A stretch of DNA of 64,000 bases from Ectobacillus antri (GTDB taxonomy: Bacteria; Bacillota; Bacilli; Bacillales; Bacillaceae_G): assembly GCF_003852715.1 (NCBI RefSeq), contig NZ_RIAV01000012.1, positions 27,552 through 91,551 on the forward strand. Reading direction: 5' to 3'. The notes below the pieces were generated by a model that was not told the origin of the DNA, searched no databases, and was given only the letters and a program-made list of their open reading frames with translations. This document shows, piece by piece, positions 41,419-50,540 of the stretch (positions are counted from its first letter, which is position 1; every line of letters starts with the position of its first letter). A program made the position numbers and the translations under genes.

Positions 41419-42392
41419 CTATACGTAAATGCTCTCCGTAAATCCAAGGGACTCTAACACACGGCGCTGTTCATACGTGAGCGGCTGGGCAAATTGACGA
41501 TGCCTGGACCCATCCGGCAGGGTAAACTCGACCACCTGCACGTACCGAAATAATTGAAAGATCGCTTGCCCGGTCGGCCGCTGGGCGGTAATGTGCTGGC
41601 GCAGCCGGCGCTGAAATACTCGGTATACGGCGAGGGCCAAAAGAAACAGATAGCCCATTACCCGGATCCTTTCCGCCTTTTTCAAATAGATTTCATCCGT
41701 ATAAAAGGGATCTTTCAGGAAAGAGAAATTCATTTCCGCGTTGATTTGCCCTTTGTACTGCTCCAGGATCGTCCGGCTGTCCATGATTTCGCCATGAAGT
41801 TCGACCGGAACCGTGGTCACCAGTACGAAGCGTGAGGCTTTTCGTTTTGCACGCTGGAACGCTTCCTCATCGGGAGTGATGGTGAGCTGCACGCCCGCCT
41901 TTGGCCGCCCTCGTTTCCGATTAAGCCGAATTGAATTTGTTTGGCATCGCGTCGGTCGCGGCTGTATCCTTCCGTGATGTTCAGCACCTTACTTGGGGAA
42001 TCGTAAGCACCATACAGCGACTTACTGGTTGTATCGCCATGAAACACACGCATGGGGATGTTTTCATGTTTATAGGTATTCAGAAGAAACGTGGACACGA
42101 TTTCATGAATGCCTGCATCGTGAAGCCTATCCAAATGGCGGGCAATGGCATCATCATTGAAATGAGAAGCCTGAACGCCTTCGCGCAACAACTTCGGTAG
42201 ATCGATACGGCCGGCCCATTCTTCAAGATGAACAAGAGCCTGCCTGCCGCTGAGAATATCGAGTAGGAGAAGCTGGACGATATCGACCGGGACGAGCTAA
42301 TCGATGAGTTCGCCGATTTTTAGTTCTTTCATGATCGCGCTTATCATATTCAAGTAAGAAGCTTGATAGATGGCATTCATTTGAATATTCAT
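41419..42392 (-). pseudogene. IS1634-family transposase remnant
   Basis: The minus-strand ATG at 42392 (after AAAGGAG) begins an IS1634/IS4-superfamily transposase. Codon 32 is an amber stop at 42297-42299 and a frameshift occurs around 41925, after which the frame continues as 41419-41892 with GQINAEMNFSFLKDPFYTDE and a C-terminal domain. The middle of the usual 480-550 aa protein is missing too, since the segments QIQFGL and NRKRGRPKAG adjoin. So the gene is broken three ways. It lies between the IS66 remnant and rlmCD. Confidence 0.8.
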
Positions 42393-42538
42393 GGTGTTCG
42401 CTCCTTTGAAGGTGGTTTCTCCAAAGAATTCGACACCGTTTAAAAAATCCCTATTTTTTTGTTTTTAAGGTTGCGAAATGTGAGTTACACGTTTGTAAAT
42501 CCATTTCAAGACATGTAAAAAGGCAACGAACCAGTTGG

Positions 42539-43930
42539 TCAGTTGCCTTTCTTTAAAATGAGTTGCGAGATACACTCCACATGCGCCGTATGCGGAAACA
42601 TATCCACCGGCTGCACGTAACTCACTTCATACTTCCTCGACAGCTTCTCTATATCCCGAGCGAGCGTCGACGGATTACACGACACATACACCAGCCGCTT
42701 CGGCTGCACCTGCAATACCGTCTCCAGTAGCTTGTCATCACAGCCCGTTCTTGGCGGGTCGACCACCACTACATCTGGACGCCAGCCTTCCTTGACCCAT
42801 TTGGGGAGCCAGTGTTCGGCTTTGCCGGTTACGTATTTGGTGTTGGTGAAGCCGTGGTGTTTGGCGTTTTTTTGTGCATCTTCAATGGATTCCTTGATGA
42901 CGTCCATGCCGCGGATTTCAGCGGCTCCGTCTGCAAGCCAGAGGCCGATGGTGCCTACGCCGCAGTAGGCGTCGACGATTTTTTCTTTGCCGGTGAGGCC
43001 AGCCGCTTTTTTGGCTTCGTCGTACAGCTTGACGGTTTGGACCGGGTTGAGCTGGAAGAAGGCGCGGGCGGATAGCTCGAAGCTGAGATCGCCGAGTGTT
43101 TCTTGGATGACTTCCTTGCCAGCGAGGCGGAAGGTTTCGTCACCGAAGATGAGCGAGGTTTTTTCGCCGTTTACGTTCTGCATGATGGATTTGACCTGCG
43201 GCAGGGCGGTTTGGACCTGCTTGATGAACTGCTCTTTGCGGGGCAGTTCTTTTTTGCTTGTGATTAAGACGAGCTGTATTTCTCCTGTTTGCACACCGAT
43301 GCGCGTGACGATGGTGCGGATAAGTCCGGTGCGCTTCCGTTCGTTATATACCGAGATGTCTAGTCTCTCTAGGATGCGCTTCACCTTTTGTGTGACTTCA
43401 TTTGTTGCCTTGTGCTGAATGAGGCAGTCTGAGATGTCGACAAGTTGATGCGAGCCTAGCGCGTACAGTCCGGCGATGATGCCGTTTTTGGCTTTGCCGA
43501 CCTGAAGCTGACTTTTGTTTCGGTAGTGCCAAGGGTCTTCCATCCCGATGGTGTTACGGATGAGGCTTGTCGGCACTTTTGTGTATTTTTCAAAGGCTTG
43601 GACAACGATGTCACGCTTTTGTTCGAGTTGTCCGTCGTAGGATAGGTGCTGCAGCTGACAGCCGCCGCATTGGTCGTATACAGGACATGGCGGTGCGACG
43701 CGCTGCGGTGATGCTTTGCGAATTTTTTTCAGCTTTGCCTCAGCAAATCCTCTTTTGATGTTGGTTACTTCGGCAACGACTTCCTCCCCTGGCAGGGCGC
43801 CTTGGATGAAGACGACCTGTCGTTTGAAGTAGCCGACCCCTTCGCCGTTGATGCCAAGTCGTTTAATTGTAACGGGAAAGGTTTGTCCCATTTGAAGCTT
43901 GCTTTCGTATGGTGTTTGTTTTTGTGTCAA
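42539..43930 (-). CDS. rlmCD: 23S rRNA (uracil-5-)-methyltransferase
   Basis: TrmA/RumA-family RNA methyltransferase, 463 aa, making 5-methyluridine in 23S rRNA (RlmD/RlmCD type). An N-terminal TRAM domain is followed by the iron-sulfur Cys residues C82, C88, C91 in [10 protein letters not shown], plus one further Cys in ISDCLIQH. The SAM-binding motif is [13 protein letters not shown], and the catalytic loop has [12 protein letters not shown] and the nucleophilic Cys in [17 protein letters not shown] at 43930 follows GGAGTG. It overlaps no neighbour; alkA lies 12 bp upstream in the same direction, so they probably form one transcript. Confidence 0.92.
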   Translation of the reverse strand: MTQKQTPYESKLQMGQTFPVTIKRLGINGEGVGYFKRQVVFIQGALPGEEVVAEVTNIKRGFAEAKLKKIRKASPQRVAPPCPVYDQCGGCQLQHLSYDGQLEQKRDIVVQAFEKYTKVPTSLIRNTIGMEDPWHYRNKSQLQVGKAKNGIIAGLYALGSHQLVDISDCLIQHKATNEVTQKVKRILERLDISVYNERKRTGLIRTIVTRIGVQTGEIQLVLITSKKELPRKEQFIKQVQTALPQVKSIMQNVNGEKTSLIFGDETFRLAGKEVIQETLGDLSFELSARAFFQLNPVQTVKLYDEAKKAAGLTGKEKIVDAYCGVGTIGLWLADGAAEIRGMDVIKESIEDAQKNAKHHGFTNTKYVTGKAEHWLPKWVKEGWRPDVVVVDPPRTGCDDKLLETVLQVQPKRLVYVSCNPSTLARDIEKLSRKYEVSYVQPVDMFPHTAHVECISQLILKKGN

Positions 43931-43942
43931 GGTATTACACTC

Positions 43943-44803
43943 CTACTCTATACTACGCCATAGGTACAGGGATGCGTAGCTCCCATATGGCTCCCATTGT
44001 TGTTTCAATTCCTCTAGCATGTGATCGTCTGGCTTTTGTGAAAGTCCAAGCAGCTGCTGGACGGCGCGCTGAAGACCGATGTCTGCTTTTGGAAACATGT
44101 TTGGTCGTCCGAGCGCGAACATTAAAAAGTTTTGGACGGTCCATGGTCCAATGCCGCGCAGTGGTAACAAGGTTTTCATGACTTCTTCGTCACTCATTGC
44201 CCCGAGATCGTCTAAGTGTAGGTGGCCGCTGACGATGTGCTGCGCGAGGTGAATCATATATTCTGCTTTTCGTTGGCTAAACTGCATGGCGCGCAGTTCT
44301 TCTACGGTTATCTTTGCGACAACTGCAGGTGTTGGGTAAAACCAAACACCGTCGATTTGCTTGCCGTAGGTGTGAACGAAGCGTTCTGTCAGGGTAAAGG
44401 CGAATTTTAGGTTAAGCTGCTGGTGGATGATGCAGCGCACTAGGCAGTCAAAGTAGTTAAATTCGAGCACAATTGGTGTGTACGCAAAGGTTTTAAAGAT
44501 AGGACGCAGGTTTGTTTGTAAGAAATGGCTGTGAATGCGTTCCATGTCTTGTTGCCACCCAAAGATGGTGCTAATACGCTGGATAATATCTTCTTCCGGT
44601 CCCTCGCTTGTTATGACAAACGCAGGTGCTGCAAGGGTGCCGGTGCTTTGAACGGAGACAACTATTTCTGTTTCGTTCACGATAAGTGGCACTTTGATTT
44701 CACTTTTTTCTATATCTACTGCGTGCAGCGGATCCATTGCTAGCCGCTGCAGGACTTGTTCCCAGTTATACGGGTTTTGTAGTTCGACTGTCTTTCTCCA
44801 CAT
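43943..44803 (-). CDS. DNA-3-methyladenine glycosylase, AlkA type
   Basis: Base-excision glycosylase of the HhH superfamily, 286 aa. The helix-hairpin-helix PLRGIGPWTVQNFLMFALG is followed by the catalytic Asp in FPKADIGLQRAV; an N-terminal AlkA-type half is present. It removes alkylated purines. The methionine of MWRKTVELQNP is preferred as start, as the longer frame overlaps the downstream hairpin of pdaA. It is 12 bp from rlmCD, likely co-transcribed. AlkA family membership is firm, while the substrate range is inferred. Confidence 0.88.
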   Translation of the reverse strand: MWRKTVELQNPYNWEQVLQRLAMDPLHAVDIEKSEIKVPLIVNETEIVVSVQSTGTLAAPAFVITSEGPEEDIIQRISTIFGWQQDMERIHSHFLQTNLRPIFKTFAYTPIVLEFNYFDCLVRCIIHQQLNLKFAFTLTERFVHTYGKQIDGVWFYPTPAVVAKITVEELRAMQFSQRKAEYMIHLAQHIVSGHLHLDDLGAMSDEEVMKTLLPLRGIGPWTVQNFLMFALGRPNMFPKADIGLQRAVQQLLGLSQKPDDHMLEELKQQWEPYGSYASLYLWRSIE

Positions 44804-44847
44804 AGTGTTCACCCTTTTTGACCCATTATAACATACGACATGCAAGA

Positions 44848-44874
44848 AAGCTGTGAGCAAGGCGCTCACAGCTT
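44848..44874 (-). terminator. pdaA terminator
   Basis: AAGCTGTGAGC GCCTT GCTCACAGCTT stem just after the pdaA stop, followed by TCTTGC; this gives pdaA a separate transcript from alkA. Confidence 0.75.
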
Positions 44875-44875
44875 G

Positions 44876-45670
44876 TTAGTAGTTGATTTTTGGTCCGAAT
44901 TTATCATTTGTTAGGTCATCTAGGCTTTTGAATGTATAGCCGCGCTTGCGAAGGTCGTCGATGATTTTCCCGAGCGCCTCAGCGTTGTCGCTCGATACGG
45001 AGTGAAGCAGGATGATGGCGCCGGGATGAATTTGATTCATAACGCTGTCATGTGCGTACTTCCAGCCGCGCTGTTGGTCAACCTTCCAGTCAATAAAAGC
45101 AAGTGACCAAAATACGTTGTAATAGCCCATTTCTTTTGATAAAGCAAGAGTGCGTTCGCTAAAGATGCCACGCGGTGGGCGAAGGTATTTCAGTTCTTTT
45201 TGACCGGTTAAGCTTTTTACTTCGTCCTCAAGTAGCTGCAGTTCTTTTCGAAAGCGGGTGTCGCTAACGGATGTAAGATCAGGATGGTGCCAGGAATGGT
45301 TGCCAATAATGTGGCCATCCTTGACCATGCGCTTGACGATTTTAGGCTGTTCTTTAATATATTGACCTGTGATAAAGAAGGTTGCCGGCACTTTTTTCTT
45401 TTTTAATACGTTTAAAATCTTTTCGGTATAGCCGTTTTCATATCCGTTATCGAATGTGAGGTAAATGTCTTTTTTGCTTGTATCACCTAGGTAAAAGCTA
45501 TCGTATTTCTCAATCAGGCTAGTGAATTCTTTACCCGCATCTGGCGGCTGTTCTTGGTTGTTTCGCGGTGTCCCCCAATGATTGGCAGCATTCGCATAGG
45601 CGAATACCGCTGATGGGATGCACATCAGCATCATTACGAGTACAGCGAAGGCAATCCGTTTTTTGTTCAT
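44876..45670 (-). CDS. pdaA: delta-lactam-type polysaccharide deacetylase
   Basis: NodB-homology carbohydrate esterase (CE4), 264 aa, secreted or membrane-anchored by its N-terminal hydrophobic helix (RIAFAVLVMMLMCIPSAVFA). The metal and catalytic motifs are LTFDNGYE, GNHSWHHPDLT, and a late hydrophobic HPGAIILLH. The sequence is PdaA-like: this enzyme deacetylates N-acetylmuramic acid for muramic-delta-lactam in spore cortex. The ATG at 45670 follows AAAGGAG; the frame opens 21 codons earlier. Suggests sporulation; sigma-G control could not be seen. Confidence 0.88.
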   Translation of the reverse strand: MNKKRIAFAVLVMMLMCIPSAVFAYANAANHWGTPRNNQEQPPDAGKEFTSLIEKYDSFYLGDTSKKDIYLTFDNGYENGYTEKILNVLKKKKVPATFFITGQYIKEQPKIVKRMVKDGHIIGNHSWHHPDLTSVSDTRFRKELQLLEDEVKSLTGQKELKYLRPPRGIFSERTLALSKEMGYYNVFWSLAFIDWKVDQQRGWKYAHDSVMNQIHPGAIILLHSVSSDNAEALGKIIDDLRKRGYTFKSLDDLTNDKFGPKINY

Positions 45671-45756
45671 GGTTGTAAGCTCCTTTCCGCAGTGCTTCGT
45701 ACTCGTATTTTCTGTTTTGTGCTTTGTTTTCATGCCGGGTATTGTTTTCCAAGTGG

Positions 45757-45833
45757 TTTGACCGGAATGTCTTTTAAACTGACCGGAATATTTGTAATTT
45801 GGCTGAATTATCTTCGAAACTGGCCGAAATCAC
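45757..45833. repeat. short CCGGTCA/CGGCC tandem repeat
   Basis: Degenerate units TTCCGGTCA, TTCAGCCA, TTTCGGCCAGTT of 20-22 bp between pdaA and fumA; same motif as at 10188-10258. Confidence 0.5.
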
Positions 45834-45843
45834 ACCAAAAAAA

Positions 45844-45863
45844 GACGAAGCATCTGCTTCGCC
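45844..45863 (-). terminator. fumA terminator
   Basis: GGCGAAGCA GA TGCTTCGTC followed by TTTTTTT on the minus strand, immediately at the fumA stop. Confidence 0.85.
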
Positions 45864-47387
45864 TTATTTGAATACCGGTTCTTTAAATTGTGATAGCTTT
45901 TCTAGTGAGGATTTGTCTACATCAGCATGCAGGCTGTTGCCGTGAGAGTCCATTGTGACAACGGCTTTGAAGCCTTCTACGCGCAGGTGCCACATCGCTT
46001 CTGGGATACCAAACTGCATGAAGTCGACGCCTTCTACGTCTTTGATGCATTCTGCGTAGTACTGTGCTGCGCCGCCGATTGCGTTTAGATACACGCCACC
46101 GTGCTCTTTTAATGCTGCAAGCGTTTTAGCACCCATGCCGCCCTTACCGATAACCGCACGCAGACCAAATTTCTTCATGATATCGCCTTGATACGGCTCC
46201 TCACGAATACTCGTTGTAGGACCTGCGGCTTTAATCGTCCACTTTTCGCCGTCCTTCATGACAACTGGACCGCAGTGATAGATAATTTGACCGTTGAGAT
46301 CCACCGGACAGTCGTTGTCCATTAGGTGCTTATGAAGCGCATCGCGGCCTGTGTACATCATGCCGTTAATTGTCACAACATCACCAACGCGAAGCTCGCG
46401 GATTTGGTCTTCTGTAATTGGTGCTTGCAGGACGATTTCACGCTGCGCTGTTTCTGTTTCTTGCGGCGCTTCGTGCTGCAGCGTGTCGTCGCCTTCTTGG
46501 TACAGCCATTCTGTAATTTCGCCTGTTTCCGGGTTCATTTTAATACCTAAACGGCGGTATGCCCAGCAGTTGTACGCTACGGAGACAAAGAAGCTTGCCG
46601 GCAAGCGGTGATATACGCCAATTTTACAGCCTAGTAGCGTTGTTTCGCCACCAAAGCCCATTGTACCAATGCCAAGCTTGTTCGCGTTTTCCATCACGTA
46701 TTCTTCAAGCTGACGTAATTCTGGAATGCTGTTTTCGTCGTCTAAGGAACGGAATAGCTGCTCCTTTGCGAGCTCGTAGCCTGATGTGCGGTCGCCGCCG
46801 ATACCGACGCCGATTACACCAGCACTGCAGCCTTGTCCTTGCGCTTGATATACAGCGTGCATCAAGCACTTGCGAATGCCATCTAGGTCGCGTCCTGCGC
46901 GTCCTAAGCCTTCTAACTCACATGGTAAGCTATATTGAATGTTTTTATTTTCACAGCCGCCGCCCTTTAAGATAAGGCGCGCGTCAATGTAATCGTTTTC
47001 CCATTGTTCAAACTTAATGACTGGCGTCCCCGCACCAAGATTGTTGCCGCTGTTGTTGCCAAATAGCGAGTCAACAGAGTTGGGACGCAGCTTGCCGTCA
47101 GCTGTCGCTTGTTCAACTGCTTTATAGATAGCTTCTTTAATACGAAGCTGGTTGACACCCACTGGCGTTTTCACCTTAAATGTAGGCATTCCCGTGTCCT
47201 GACAAATTGGTGAAATGTTGTCGTCAGCCATTTTAATGTTGTTTGTGATTGTATCCAGAGCCATAGCGGAGCGAGTGCCGGCGCTTTCGCGTTCCTTCGC
47301 GCGCTGGATGGCGCGGCGCACGTCCTTTGGCAAGTTTGTTGAAGTTTCAACAATAAGCTGATACATGCTTTCTTGAAGCTTTTCCAT
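45864..47387 (-). CDS. fumA: fumarate hydratase, class I
   Basis: [4Fe-4S]-dependent class I fumarase, 507 aa, converting fumarate to malate. Cluster-binding Cys residues are in PICQDTGM (C62), GGGCENKN and GQGCSAGVIGVGIGGDR. The C-terminal domain is present (VVTMDSHGNSLHADV). The ATG at 47387 follows GGGGGGAAAC. Alone, with terminators on either side. Oxygen-sensitive class I fumarase here instead of, or in addition to, class II could matter under peroxide stress with katG and pfeT nearby. Confidence 0.93.
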   Translation of the reverse strand: MEKLQESMYQLIVETSTNLPKDVRRAIQRAKERESAGTRSAMALDTITNNIKMADDNISPICQDTGMPTFKVKTPVGVNQLRIKEAIYKAVEQATADGKLRPNSVDSLFGNNSGNNLGAGTPVIKFEQWENDYIDARLILKGGGCENKNIQYSLPCELEGLGRAGRDLDGIRKCLMHAVYQAQGQGCSAGVIGVGIGGDRTSGYELAKEQLFRSLDDENSIPELRQLEEYVMENANKLGIGTMGFGGETTLLGCKIGVYHRLPASFFVSVAYNCWAYRRLGIKMNPETGEITEWLYQEGDDTLQHEAPQETETAQREIVLQAPITEDQIRELRVGDVVTINGMMYTGRDALHKHLMDNDCPVDLNGQIIYHCGPVVMKDGEKWTIKAAGPTTSIREEPYQGDIMKKFGLRAVIGKGGMGAKTLAALKEHGGVYLNAIGGAAQYYAECIKDVEGVDFMQFGIPEAMWHLRVEGFKAVVTMDSHGNSLHADVDKSSLEKLSQFKEPVFK

Positions 47388-47486
47388 TTTGTTTCCCCCC
47401 TGTGAACGCTGTTAACTTTATGAAAAGTTGCACAACTCGATTATACTCCTTTTCAGGGGAGAAGCATAAGAATTTTTCTTGCATAG

Positions 47487-47516
47487 AAAAAAGCGAGTTG
47501 TTTACTCGCCTTTTTT
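47487..47516. terminator. hairpin at end of SE1561-family gene
   Basis: AAAAAAGCGAG TTGTTTA CTCGCCTTTTTT overlapping the stop codon; usable in both directions. Confidence 0.8.
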
Positions 47517-47684
47517 GAATTGCTCACACTTATGTTCAAGCTCGTCTAGTATACTAAGCAAGCGGTCGATATCCTCTAGTTCTACTTCCTCCGGCTCAAT
47601 TGTGTCGATGACTTGGACAAACATATTTAAACGTTCCTTTAAATATACTAGTTGTGAATCTTTGTTGTTTGTAGCGTTGCCCAT
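47502..47684 (-). CDS. SE1561-family small protein, 60 aa
   Basis: Acidic 60-aa protein with a helix-rich core (YLKERLNMFVQVIDTIEPEEVELEDIDRLLSILDEL). It matches the SE1561 family of Bacillales by pattern. The ATG at 47684 follows AAGGAG with about 10 bp spacing. No function is known. It lies between fumA and the yfkAB gene, divergent from the latter. Confidence 0.75.
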   Translation of the reverse strand: MGNATNNKDSQLVYLKERLNMFVQVIDTIEPEEVELEDIDRLLSILDELEHKCEQFKKGE

Positions 47685-47819
47685 GGGTACTCGCTCCTTT
47701 TTCTATGGTTGGTTCTTATTATACAGGAAATTTTTTTTAAGCAAAACGGTTTATTAAGCTGGCGGTTTCTTCTATGATTAAGGATGGACGATTTCTTATT
47801 GAATAAAGGAGTTATATAT

Positions 47820-48935
47820 ATGAAGGTACTACAAAAAATTACACCTTCCTATGATCCGTGGGAAGCTTATATGGATGTGCAAGAGTACGGTAAAATGACA
47901 TTGACCAATGTTGAGTTTACAACAACCACTCTTTGTAACATGAGATGCGAGCACTGTGCGGTTGGTTATACCCTGCAACCCAAGGACCCAAATGCCCTGC
48001 CTCTTGATTTAATTTTAAAGCGACTAGACGAAATTCCGCATTTGCGTTCTCTCAGCATTACCGGCGGTGAGCCGATGCTTTCCAAAAAGTCAGTAGAAAG
48101 CTATGTGGTACCGATTTTGCGTTATGCACATGAGCGCGGTGTCCGCACGCAAATCAACTCTAATTTAACTATAGAGTTGGCGCGTTATGAGCAAATTATA
48201 CCGTACTTAGATGTATTACATATTTCTCATAACTGGGGAACAATTGAGGATTTTGTAGAGGGTGGCTTTGCGATGATGGAGCGCAAGCCAAGCTTCGAGC
48301 AGCGTGCAAAGCTGTTCCAACGCATGATTGACAACAGCAAAGCGCTCACGCAAGCTGGCGTACTTGTATCGGCGGAAACGATGCTCAATAAACGTACATT
48401 GCCGCATATTGCGCATATTCACCGCCAGATCGTGGAAGAGATGGGCTGCCAAAGGCATGAAGTGCATCCAATGTATCCAAGTGATTTCGCGAGTACACTT
48501 GAGATTTTAACAAAAGAAGAAATTCGCGCAGCGATTTCACATTTGCTAGACATTCGCAATGAAGATGTGTGGATGCTATTTGGCACCCTGCCGTTTTATG
48601 CATGCAGCGACGATGAAGAAGATTTGAAGGTTTTGCAAAAGCTGCGCGATAGTAAAAATGTAACAGTACGAAATGATCCGGATGGGCGGTCTCGTTTAAA
48701 CGTTAATATTTTTGACGGCAACATCATTGTGACGGACTTCGGCGACACGCCGGCGCTTGGTAACATTCAAACACATACCCTACAGGAAGCTTACGAGACG
48801 TGGACAGCTTCTAAGACGGCAAAAGAACTGAGCTGTCATTGTCCGGCAGTGCAATGCCTTGGCCCGAACATTTTGGTAAAAAACAGCTATTATCCTGAGA
48901 CAAATTTCTTAACAAGAAAAGCTAATATCATGTAA
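47820..48935 (+). CDS. yfkAB: radical SAM/CxCxxxxC protein YfkAB
   Basis: Radical SAM protein of 371 aa. Cluster Cys are C39, C43 and C46 in CNMRCEHC, followed by LRSLSITGGEP. The C-terminus has the second motif CHCPAVQC (CxCxxxxC) that defines the family; the two halves are one continuous protein, equivalent to yfkA and yfkB of Bacillus subtilis. ATG at 47820 follows AAAGGAG. Its substrate is unknown. Followed by yfkD, yczE-like and chaA on the other strand, as in Bacillus yfk neighbourhoods. Confidence 0.88.
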   Translation: MKVLQKITPSYDPWEAYMDVQEYGKMTLTNVEFTTTTLCNMRCEHCAVGYTLQPKDPNALPLDLILKRLDEIPHLRSLSITGGEPMLSKKSVESYVVPILRYAHERGVRTQINSNLTIELARYEQIIPYLDVLHISHNWGTIEDFVEGGFAMMERKPSFEQRAKLFQRMIDNSKALTQAGVLVSAETMLNKRTLPHIAHIHRQIVEEMGCQRHEVHPMYPSDFASTLEILTKEEIRAAISHLLDIRNEDVWMLFGTLPFYACSDDEEDLKVLQKLRDSKNVTVRNDPDGRSRLNVNIFDGNIIVTDFGDTPALGNIQTHTLQEAYETWTASKTAKELSCHCPAVQCLGPNILVKNSYYPETNFLTRKANIM

Positions 48936-48966
48936 AAAGGTGCTCCTCGTGAGGGAGCACCTTTTT
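48934..48966 (+). terminator. yfkAB terminator
   Basis: AAAAAGGTGCTCC TCGTGA GGGAGCACCTTTTT. The stem is perfect and bidirectional. Confidence 0.9.
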
Positions 48967-49001
48967 CTGGCCACTTTTGCGGTTAATTTGGCGACTTTCC
49001 C

Positions 49002-49787
49002 TTAGCGCGGCGTTGGCGACGTAACAAATCCAAAGGATACGTGATCTTGCACCGGAATCCAAGCGCCGATGCCTTGTGAGGTTACGTTTTTAATAAGCAG
49101 GTGACGTTGGTTGCCCTTTAGCACCAAATATACCTCGCCGAAGGTTACTTTCCCTTTTTCGTTAACAGCAGGTGCATAGGCTGTTAAATACCCAAGATTG
49201 CTTGGTGCAATATTGTAGACACGGCTGTGCTTAGTACCGTAACCAACTACCGTTTGGAAAGCAAGCGGCAAGTTCGTTTTGGACATTGCCTTTAGAAGCA
49301 TCATTTTTTTGACATCTTCCGCATTTTTAATTGGCGCGGTTAAACCGCCCTGTATGATTTTTTGTGTGTCCTGATGATAGGACAATGCGTGAAACGTTTT
49401 GCCACCGCGATTATCGTGAAAGTTGCGGTTGATTTGTTGATACTCCCAATTTACCGTTGTTTCCGTGGACTCATAGTTGAGCGGCCACTGACCGAGATAA
49501 ATTTTAGCACGGTATCCAACAGCAAGCGGTGCATTGGAAATCGACGTTTCGTTAAACATTCGAATAAGATCTGGATTTTCAATCGGTATTTTGGACGTAT
49601 CCAATAGGTTTTTAGCCAGTTCGCTCGGCTGCAACCGCGGCAAATCCTGCGTCGGATTGGGATACGTGTTTTCCTTTGATATGTCGAGAGCGGAAGGCGG
49701 AGCTTTAATCGCCGCTTTTTCAGCAAATACATGACAAGGCGCAAGCAATAATAAAAGCGAACACACACTGGTAATGACCTGTTTCAT
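49002..49787 (-). CDS. yfkD: YfkD-family secreted protein
   Basis: Exported protein of 261 aa with a signal peptide MKQVITSVCSLLLLLAPCHV-type. The mature protein is soluble, with motifs such as ISNAPLAVGYRAKIYLGQWPL and AYAPAVNEKGKVTFGEVYLVL. ATG at 49787 has AAAGGGG upstream; the frame opens 10 codons earlier. YfkD is a Bacillus family of unknown function. It lies between yfkAB and the YczE-like gene. Confidence 0.8.
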   Translation of the reverse strand: MKQVITSVCSLLLLLAPCHVFAEKAAIKAPPSALDISKENTYPNPTQDLPRLQPSELAKNLLDTSKIPIENPDLIRMFNETSISNAPLAVGYRAKIYLGQWPLNYESTETTVNWEYQQINRNFHDNRGGKTFHALSYHQDTQKIIQGGLTAPIKNAEDVKKMMLLKAMSKTNLPLAFQTVVGYGTKHSRVYNIAPSNLGYLTAYAPAVNEKGKVTFGEVYLVLKGNQRHLLIKNVTSQGIGAWIPVQDHVSFGFVTSPTPR

Positions 49788-49850
49788 GATATAGCCCCTT
49801 TCAATAAAGTACATCACTGTTATTGTTTTCTGGGGCCTCGCTTGTTATGC

Positions 49851-50459
49851 TCATTTTTTTACGCTCATGCCACACTTTTGCATAAAAGCTCCAACAGGAT
49901 CATATAAGACTTGAATCAGAGGACCGATGACGATGGCAATCAAAAGCGTTCCCCAGCCAACAGGGCCGTGCAGAAAAATAGCAAGTACAAGCGCACCGAC
50001 CTCTCCAATGGTTTTAGAGGCCATTAAATTCGTACCAAAGCGCTTTTGCAGAGAAAGCATTAAATTATCAATAGGATTGACTGGATAGCGTGATTGCAGG
50101 TACATGGATACGCCAAGGGCAAGTAAAAGGATCCCTGCTGTTAATGTAGCAGCTCTATCAGCATCTCCTTCCGGCTGCCATCCCTTCATTTGCAGCAGCC
50201 AAATATCGAGCATGAAGCCAATACCAAAAAAGGTTAACATCGCCGAAAACTGCGGTTTTCCCCTTACTAAAAAAGCATTTACAAACAATAGTAGAGCGCC
50301 GTTAATAATTACCCACGTACCGACTGTCAATCCCAGTGTTGCGGCTTGTCCTGCCGTTAGTGCATCCCAAGGGCCAGCACCAAGGTTTGATTTTAAAGTA
50401 AGAGCAACACCTAATGTCAGTAACACAATGCCTGCCACAAAAAAACAAAATCGTATCAT
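49851..50459 (-). CDS. YczE/YyaS/YitT-family membrane protein
   Basis: Integral membrane protein of 202 aa with five predicted helices. Motifs GAGPWDALTAG and YPVNPIDNLMLSLQ are repeated halves typical of the YczE/YitT family. ATG at 50459 follows AAGGAGA. Reported roles of the family include surfactin-related regulation (YczE), but the function here is unknown. Upstream of yfkD and downstream of chaA. Confidence 0.85.
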   Translation of the reverse strand: MIRFCFFVAGIVLLTLGVALTLKSNLGAGPWDALTAGQAATLGLTVGTWVIINGALLLFVNAFLVRGKPQFSAMLTFFGIGFMLDIWLLQMKGWQPEGDADRAATLTAGILLLALGVSMYLQSRYPVNPIDNLMLSLQKRFGTNLMASKTIGEVGALVLAIFLHGPVGWGTLLIAIVIGPLIQVLYDPVGAFMQKCGMSVKK

Positions 50460-50508
50460 ACCTAGTCTCCTTCATCTGCATTTAGTACAAACATATTAAG
50501 GAGATATG

Positions 50509-50540
50509 AAAAAAATCCCGGCAACATGACGGAATTTTTT
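50509..50540 (-). terminator. chaA terminator
   Basis: AAATTCCG TCATGTTG CCGGGATTTTTTT at the chaA stop, minus strand; one pairing is a G-T type. Confidence 0.65.
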
